This document shows positions 58,020 through 64,000 of a stretch of DNA of 64,000 bases, piece by piece (the first letter of the stretch is position 1; every line of letters starts with the position of its first letter). This DNA is from Gigaspora margarita. Lineage: Eukaryota > Glomeromycota > Glomeromycetes > Diversisporales > Gigasporaceae. The position numbers and the translations under genes are program-made. Location: positions 447,132-511,131 of the forward strand of contig WTPW01000014.1 of assembly GCA_009809945.1 (NCBI GenBank), written 5' to 3'. The notes below the pieces were generated by a model that was not told where the DNA came from, made no database searches, and saw only the letters and a list, made by a program, of their open reading frames with translations.

Positions 58020-58600
58020 ACCAATCTATTGGGAGGACACTTTGGAATAGATATCATGTTCAACAAAATTCATGACAGATATTATTGGCCACAAATATAT
58101 ACTAATATTTGAAGATTTGTTCATACCTGTAATGCTTGCCAAAGAAGAAAAAAAATCTGGCTAAACCTCCCTTATATCCAATTCCAGTGGAGGCACCATT
58201 TTTCAAAATTGGGATTGACATTGTTGTACCAATACCAAAAACTTCACATGGCTACAGACTAAATAACTAAATGGCCTGAAGCAAAAGCAATCAAAATTGC
58301 TAATACTCAAGAAGTGGCTGATTTTATATATGAAGATATTGTATGTCATCATGGCTGTCCACAATATCTACTGTCAGATAGGGAAACACATTTCCATAAT
58401 AATTTAATGGATGAATTTCTTAAGAAATTTGCTATTAATCATCATTATTCATCATCCTATTATCCCCAAACAAATGGATTAGTAGAGTGTTTTAATAAAA
58501 CACTTTGTGAATCTATATCCAAACTGGTAACCAATGTAAAAGAATGGGACTCATTAATACCTTCAATGCTTTTTGCATATTCTAGTAAAGTCCTTCATGC
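58020..58600 (+). pseudogene. Integrase part of the Ty3/gypsy fossil
   Basis: A zinc-binding HHCC-type block (LLGGHFGIDIMFNKI, then HTCNACQRRK) is followed by the core with EDIVCHHGCPQYLLSDRE, YPQTNGLVECFNKTL and a helical tail. Part of the fossil. Confidence 0.75.
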
Positions 58601-58790
58601 TTACAACAATTTTAAAACCTTCAAATCTAATAAAGTCTTTCATCTGTCTATAGTAATTTTAAAACTCCTTCAAACCTATTATAGCCTTTTGTCTTCCTAT
58701 GACAATTGTTAAACCCACTTTACCTCAAAACCTACTAGATCTAATAGTCTTTCACTTGTCTATGACAATTTTAAAACCTACAACCTAGTA
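58590..58790. repeat. Degenerate tandem repeat, about four copies of ~45-60 bp
   Basis: The words AAAGTCTTTCATCTGTCTAT and GACAATTTTAAAACCT recur in order about four times with variable spacing. It starts directly at the end of the integrase similarity. Confidence 0.7.
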
Positions 58791-59310
58791 AACATGACTA
58801 TTTTAAACCTGTAAAGAAATATTAAATCTAATTGATTATACAATCGTGAACTTAATTCATGTCTTTAACTTTTCATTAAGATTTACTGTAAATAATAATT
58901 TTAAAAGATCAAAACTTAATATTGGTCTATATGAAAATCATGTATCACATGATTTCAATATAGACTAGTGTGAATAACTTAGAAAAAAAAGCACAGGTTG
59001 TTACATAGTACCCATGGGATAAGTTTTATTATTTTATTAATTAGGGTAGTTAATGAGTTAAAACCAGGAACGTTATATAAGTACATCTTAAAATTAAAAT
59101 TTTCTGAAATCAAATATATTATTTCTATCATTTTGTTTTTATTGATAAACTAGTCAGTACTTTTTATTACCTATATTCTATTTAAGTAGTATCTATCAAT
59201 AATTGTTCTTAAATTTTGAAATGACACAATTATTTCTCAATCGGTGAAAATTAAAAAAATAAAATTATATAACCAAGTGATAAAAATTATACGACCATTA
59301 ATAATTTACT
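58791..59310. other. Gap with one strong hairpin
   Basis: 58922-58969 is a near-perfect hairpin: TGGTCTATATGAAAATCATG pairs with CATGATTTCAATATAGACTA around a short loop. The remainder is AT-rich without genes. Confidence 0.55.
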
Positions 59311-59312
59311 TA

Positions 59313-59697
59313 CTGTAAATTCTTGAAATAGCAGGCAGGGGCATTATTCAAAAATTATACACCCTAAAAATTGCATTGATGGTTTCAAAATAACGCCCAT
59401 GTGCATCTCAAAATAGTGCGCACCTTTGGTGAATATAGATATTTTATTGAAGCAAAAAATGGCTATTGCTATGTTTTTTTTTAAATATTAGAATACAAAC
59501 TCCCAATTCAAAATATAGCATATGGGTAGCATATCAGAAGTCTTGTATTCGATATTTACCTGATACTTATATATTCGACCTGTTTATTTCCAGAATTATA
59601 TAATACTTTACTCAAAATAACGCCCAGGCGTGTATATAAAATAACACGCACTTAGTCAAAATAGCATGCCCCTGCCCACTATTTCAAGAATTTATAG
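59313..59697. mobile_element. 385-bp TA-target MITE
   Basis: CTGTAAATTCTTGAAATAGC and the inverted right end CTATAAATTCTTGAAATAGT pair, and the match continues through GGCAGGGGCAT. TA lies at 59311-59312 and 59698-59699. Inner AAAATAACGCCCA words are also repeated. Mariner-like, no ORF. Confidence 0.85.
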
Positions 59698-59809
59698 TAT
59701 ATTATAAACACTCATTTGCATAAATAAAAATTTATTAAAATTTTATATAAAGAAATTAAAAAATATATATAAATTTCATAAATTACTCTTATGTAAAATT
59801 TAACAACCT

Positions 59810-60600
59810 TATTTATGAGCTATCACAATGACATAATATGTGGTTAAGTTAGGTTGTATTACTAATGTGGTGGTATACTTATGTATTAAAATTATTATAT
59901 CATAACTTCTTGTAAAAAATTTGTTACAAAAATTATAAATGACTATGGTGATACACAGTATACATTAAAGTTGTGTTGAATCATAGTCATAAAATTCTAT
60001 CATAATTTATTATGAAAATTTTGTTATAAAGTTGCTATCATGGTACATATTTTGAGTTGAAATTACAGTTGCGAATTCTACAATACTATAATTTATTATA
60101 AGCAATTTTGTTATAAAATATAATGACAATTGTGGTGCACATTATGTAAATTAGTTTTTGTATTGAAATTACTATAATGTTTGCTATAAAAAAATTGGTG
60201 CAAAACTTACTGACTATTGCGGTGATACAGATAGTATATATTAAAGGTTTAGTTAGCTTGTATAGTCATAAATTCTATCAAAAATTACTGTAAAAAATTT
60301 TGTTATGAAACTTACGAGCTATTGTGGCATAGCCAGTATGCATTGAGTTAGTTTGTATTGGAATTAACAGTCATGATTTCTATCAAGATTTACTGTAAAA
60401 TTTATTTGCTATTATAGCATGTAGTTGAGTCAGTTTGTATTGAAATTGCAGTCATGATCACTTACATGATTCAGCATACAGGCTAATGCAATGACACAGT
60501 ATGTAGTGGTCAGTTTGCATTGGAATGAACAGTCATGATTTCTATTGTTAAAATTTTTGTTACAAGACTTAGTTGTAACTTATAACATAATTTACTGTCT
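59810..60600. repeat. Degenerate tandem array, ~100-bp unit, about seven copies
   Basis: Each copy contains GCTATTGTGGTGATACAGTA, TTAGTTTGTATTGAAATTA, CAGTCATGATTTCTATCA and TTACTGTAAAAAATTTTGTT in that order, with strong divergence between copies. More copies appear at 62220-62430, beyond the inserted elements. Confidence 0.75.
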
Positions 60601-60711
60601 TGATATATAAGTATCAAGCAGCTTTTGTCTCAAATCATCTATTATACATGAGTATGAGGCAATTTTGGCTATTAATAATCTGATCAGTGATGAAAATACC
60701 ATAAAATCCGA

Positions 60712-60862
60712 ACATGTGTACCCCAGGTATTTCCATTTCTCAATTTAGTACCCAGGTACCTTTATATGGGGTACACCATATTAAGACAATATGTTTTACT
60801 ATATCTACCTGGGATGATACATATAGTATGTATTATAACTATGTACCCGGGTATAAATCACC
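60712..60862. repeat. Partial relative of the GTACCCGGGTAC element
   Basis: GTGTACCCCAGGTA, GTACCCAGGTACC and GTACCCGGGTA words cluster here and also mark the element at 61152-61346. It is probably a diverged or truncated copy that landed beside the hAT element. Confidence 0.5.
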
Positions 60863-61151
60863 AACTGGCGCAACAAACGGGCAAGGGGTTAGGGGTGAGA
60901 ATTGATTCTAAATATTAAAATCGATGATTGAAACCCCAAAATCGTTTAGAATCAATGATCGAATTCTAAACTTTTAAAGTTATTTCTTGTATTGAGTTGC
61001 CTGTTTAGATTCTGCTTTTTATTATATGAACAATATGAAACAATATACAAAGTTTTTTGGCAGCCTTAAAACTACATCAGAACTTATCTTAATTAAATAG
61101 AATCTTCAGTATTTTAAAACAGGATTTTGTGACTAAAAACAGACTATCGTA

Positions 61152-61346
61152 CAGCGCAGACTATAGTACCCCCATATCAAAGTACCCTTCTCAAAAAAAT
61201 TATATGGTGGAATATAAAATACCCAGGGGGGTATATCATATGTAAAAAAATTTTTCATATAAAAAATCGCTTAGTATAGTACCCGGGTACTAACTTGGAA
61301 TTTGCCCATAGAATGTAACGTACCTGGGGTACTATAGTCCATGCTG
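61152..61346. mobile_element. 195-bp TA-target MITE nested in the hAT element
   Basis: CAGCGCAGACTATAGTACCC and the inverted right end CAGCATGGACTATAGTACCC pair, with TA at 61150-61151 and 61347-61348. Inner GTACCCGGGTAC words are repeated. Confidence 0.82.
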
Positions 61347-61444
61347 TATGGTATATAAATAATAATTTATGTGATTATAAATACTTACTATATTAAATAC
61401 TATTGCTATATTATTTATAAATTTAATTTAAATTTTTGCTATAG

Positions 61445-61735
61445 GCTTAAAGTTTTAATAAAATAATACACATTAATAATAGACATAGCCAATAAAATGG
61501 CTAAGTATAAACAATTAATAACTTAAAGTTTAAATACAATAATGCATATTAATAACAAACACAGCTGTTAAAAATGGCTAAGTACATAAAGCTTTATTAA
61601 GATAATTTGCATTATAACAAAACACAACAAAACACAACCACTATAAAATGGCTAAGTACAAACTATGGGCTTAATGTTTTAAATAACATAATGTGATTTA
61701 AAATAAACACAGCCAGTACATTTTATTAAGTACAT
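61445..61735. repeat. Degenerate tandem repeat inside the hAT element
   Basis: About four copies of a 70-80 bp unit with AACACAGCC, AAAATGGCTAAGTACA and AATAATGCATATTAAT words. Confidence 0.7.
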
Positions 61736-62219
61736 ATCTGAAAGCAGAGAATATTTATTAAAATTTTAGACTTCTAAATTGATGATTATATTCTTTAAAA
61801 TCGATTCTTAATCCAGAATCGATTCTAAATCCAGAATCAATTCTTGAAAATTTAATCATTTGTAGAAATGATTAAATTATTTATCCAGAAATGAGAATCG
61901 ATTCTAATTCGATTAACGATTAAAACGATTATTATAGAATCGAATTTCATCCTACAAGGAGTACATCACATGGGGGTACGCGTGTCCGGTATGATATACG
62001 TGTGTGATTAGCACTGTTAGTTAGTAAACCAAGAATACTGGACAGTGTGAACTGCCAGGACTACAGTTATTGGTCAAGCCTAGTCGCTAAATGCATAATG
62101 GAACAAATGCAAAAAAAAAAGGTAAGCGAAACTATTGCGTAGATTCCTGATAGCAGAAGCAAAAATACCAGTATACATTTTTCGTAGTTATGCACCATAC
62201 CGAAAATAAGAAACAAACA

Positions 62220-62430
62220 AATAACTTGCTATTGTGGTTTGAGTTAAATTAGTTGATTTTGAAATCAACTGTCTTAATTCCTATCATAGTTTACCATAAA
62301 AACTTTATAACAAAACTTGTTAGTAGTTCATATTCGAATTAAGAGTTGTGGTTTCTATCGCAATTTAATGTAAAAAATTTTGTTACATAATTTACTGACC
62401 ATTGTGATGGTTTACTGTAAATTATTATTG
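62220..62430. repeat. Outlying copies of the ~100-bp degenerate array
   Basis: GCTATTGTGGTTTGAGTTA, AATTCCTATCATAGTTTACC and TAAAAAATTTTGTTACATAA match the unit of the array at 59810-60600. The two stretches are separated by 1.6 kb that contains the hAT element. Confidence 0.65.
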
Positions 62431-62700
62431 TCCAATCAGCTATTTTATTGCTATATGATGAAAAAACATATGGAAACTTCAACATCTATGAAGAAAGCCT
62501 CTAGACTAGGACGAATTAATTAACCTGTGCCAATCATTCTCCCAACATGTCAAACGCATAAACTACTGACCTCTCGATTCCTAACTTCCTAAACCCAAGG
62601 TCCTAAATTGCACTTCGTCTACTACATAAAACGCAAACACAAGAAAAATAGCTAACATACTAAAAAGAGAATCGGGGGTCATCCTGCAGTATCTATTTAG

Positions 62701-62937
62701 GTCCTTGCACAGTTACTGCAGCCGCGGAGCTTAACTATCCACTAATAAGGGTCCTTTACTTCCACTGCAGTCACGGAGCCTAACTATGCACTAATAAGAG
62801 TCTTGCACTGCCACCACAGCTATGGAGCCCAAAATTGCTATTGATGGTCCTTGCACCGCCCATGCAGCCACAGAGCCCAGAAACTAACTGCAAAGCTCTT
62901 TGTACTGCACTGTAATCATGGATCCTTAACTGTTAAC
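62701..62937. repeat. ~49-bp tandem repeat, about five copies
   Basis: Units starting near 62701, 62751, 62799, 62847 and 62896 share GTCCTTGCACTGCC, TGCAGCCACGGAGC and TAACTATGCACTAATAAG. This patch is much GC-richer than its surroundings. No ORF is maintained through it. Confidence 0.8.
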
Positions 62938-62950
62938 AATCCAATACATC

Positions 62951-63587
62951 TAGGGTGGAGGGCATAGGGTTCATGGGCATGCCCCCCTTATGCATGCCCC
63001 TGGGCATGCCTCTGGGCATGCCTTTAAACCAAAGGGCATGCCCATATCACATGATTAGATATAGTACCTAAGAATAAATCAATTTGTATAATCGTAGCTC
63101 TTACTTGCTAATTTAATACAAATAAATAAACTTAAATATATAGCATCAATTTGAAAAGTTTAAATGATTTTATACTCACCATTAATTTAATGTGAATAAA
63201 TAACCTTAAATGACAAAATGAAAATACGAACTATGAATAATGTATCTTAAATAAACCTAATACATACTGCTAATAGTCTATCTTAAATGATCTTTATACA
63301 CTATGCTAATATGAATAAATAAACTTAAATGAATATATTGTAATATTTGTAAACTGTATTAATACATCAAAACCCTAGGTATCAATATCTGTATAACTAT
63401 TGGACAGTAAAAAAATTTTAGATATTTTCCCCAAAAGTTCGATTTATAAGCATAATAAAATTGGTTATTTAGATTTTCAGAATTTTTTTTTTTTATTAAA
63501 GGGCATCTCGGGCATAGGGGTGCATGCCTCTAGTCTAAGACATGCCCCCTAGGCATGCCTTAAAATTTTTTCATGCCCACCACCCTA
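62951..63587. mobile_element. hAT non-autonomous element with GGGCATGCCC subterminal sites
   Basis: TAGGGTGGAGGGCAT pairs with the inverted right end TAGGGTGGTGGGCATG. Identical AATACATC copies flank it (62943-62950 and 63588-63595). The first 110 bp carry five or six GGGCATGCCC-like palindromes and the last 100 bp three or four. The AT-rich middle is non-coding. Confidence 0.9.
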
Positions 63588-63595
63588 AATACATC

Positions 63596-64000
63596 ACACA
63601 ACCAGACCGATGCTACTAATACTTGTCGAACTACTTAAAATGCGGGAGGAAGGGAGATAGAGCCGGCCTTTACCAAGGCGAGCTATTGTGAAACAAAAGA
63701 TAACATCCTCTCTTCTGAACAAAAAAAAACCCTCATAAGCATCCCTTAACGTCTGCAAGTCCACAGCCTCCCATTCATACCCCTAAATATATCCTATTTA
63801 ACGTTCATAGAAACCTAAATTCGCCATATGTCATCCCAGTAAAAACAAAAAACAAAATCCTGCCCTTAACACAAAGCCTCAATCAAAGCACTAGACTAAC
63901 CATAAAAGTCAAATATCACATGTGATATGCAATAAAGTCAGCTGGTCTCGCAAAACTTCAGTGCGATACTTGATTTACCGTAAATCGATACATAATACTG
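63596..64000. other. Right window edge, nothing recognised
   Basis: The sequence is somewhat richer in GC than the rest. No ORF with a recognisable domain, RNA gene or element end was found. Confidence 0.35.

Larger units (their letters stand above)
53461..58720 (+). mobile_element. Ty3/gypsy-type retrotransposon fossil (internal region)
   Basis: In plus-strand order it shows gag (YFYGTDNEDPFE, then FDDFERAAKANNWTEKHRL at about 53550-53640), a protease-like region (54689-55036), reverse transcriptase (55370-56208), RNase H (56400-56640), and an integrase zinc-binding and core region (about 58020-58600). Integrase behind RNase H is the Ty3/gypsy order. It is clearly broken, with a dozen or more coding breaks, and about 1.1 kb of foreign repeat-bearing sequence (about 56860-57900) separates RNase H from integrase. 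No pair of LTRs was found. It is old compared with the LINE at 35112-40535. Confidence 0.85.
60890..61954. mobile_element. hAT non-autonomous element (TAGGGGTGAGAATTGATTC ends)
   Basis: TAGGGGTGAGAATTGATTCT pairs with the inverted right end TAGGATGAAATTCGATTCTA. The flanks CAAGGGGT (60882-60889) and CAAGGAGT (61955-61962) match in seven of eight bases. Both subterminal regions are packed with GAATCGATTCTAAT words, the sort of clustered sites a hAT transposase binds. It holds a nested TA-target element and a small tandem array, but no transposase. Confidence 0.85.

Noticed and set aside
50349-58720. LTR-like segment at 50349 as the 5' LTR of the Ty3/gypsy fossil
   Set aside because: No matching LTR was found behind the integrase, and the distance to gag is too long even without the hAT insertion; left as separate features.

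Overview
The window is AT-rich, intron-bearing eukaryotic DNA and is almost certainly fungal. The best fit is an arbuscular mycorrhizal fungus (Glomeromycotina, Rhizophagus- or Gigaspora-like). The evidence is the very low GC, a decayed sacsin-like/BTB/TLDc gene of a type hugely expanded in those genomes, short introns with standard GT-AG ends, and a dense load of nested transposons. Assignment to a genus is inference.

Host genes are few. An intact two-exon cytochrome P450 lies on the minus strand at 9322-10963. An eleven-exon secreted GH30 glycoside hydrolase lies on the plus strand at 45531-49819; its last exon carries two compensating one-base indels, and its 2.0-kb first intron is packed with foldback elements. 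A broken sacsin-like/BTB/TLDc gene spans about 4580-8001. No tRNA, rRNA or CRISPR array was recognised.

Layout: 1-4435 holds a DIRS-like tyrosine-recombinase retroelement fossil (minus strand) invaded by two related MITEs. 4580-8001 is the BTB/TLDc pseudogene, and 9322-10963 the P450. 11-34 kb is a gene-poor stretch of DNA transposons: pogo/Tigger-like TA-target elements, a Mutator-like foldback element, a 3.1-kb Tc1/mariner element with a dead transposase, a dead BED-finger hAT transposase and Harbinger-like elements. Nesting there can be ordered in time. 34.3-43.3 kb is bounded by long inverted repeats and contains a nearly complete L1-type LINE (35112-40535) with a perfect 14-bp target duplication and an ATGA stop/start overlap between ORF1 and ORF2, plus a tRNA-derived SINE. 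43.4-45.1 kb holds satellite-like arrays. 45.5-49.8 kb is the GH30 gene. 50.3-58.8 kb has an isolated LTR-like segment and a heavily decayed Ty3/gypsy internal region. 59.3-64 kb combines a degenerate ~100-bp tandem array with hAT elements.

The genes do not form an operon or cluster, and no pathway is implied. The common thread is mobile-element stratigraphy. Four non-autonomous hAT elements share Ac-like TAGGG termini with 8-bp target duplications. One 229-bp hAT MITE sits inside a Tigger-like MITE whose sibling copy preserves the empty site. A Harbinger-like MITE occupies only one copy of a 378-bp internal duplication. I found no convincing new enzymatic or defence system. The most distinctive items are the LINE translation-coupling overlap, the 9-kb inverted-repeat-bounded block, and the foldback-filled GH30 intron.
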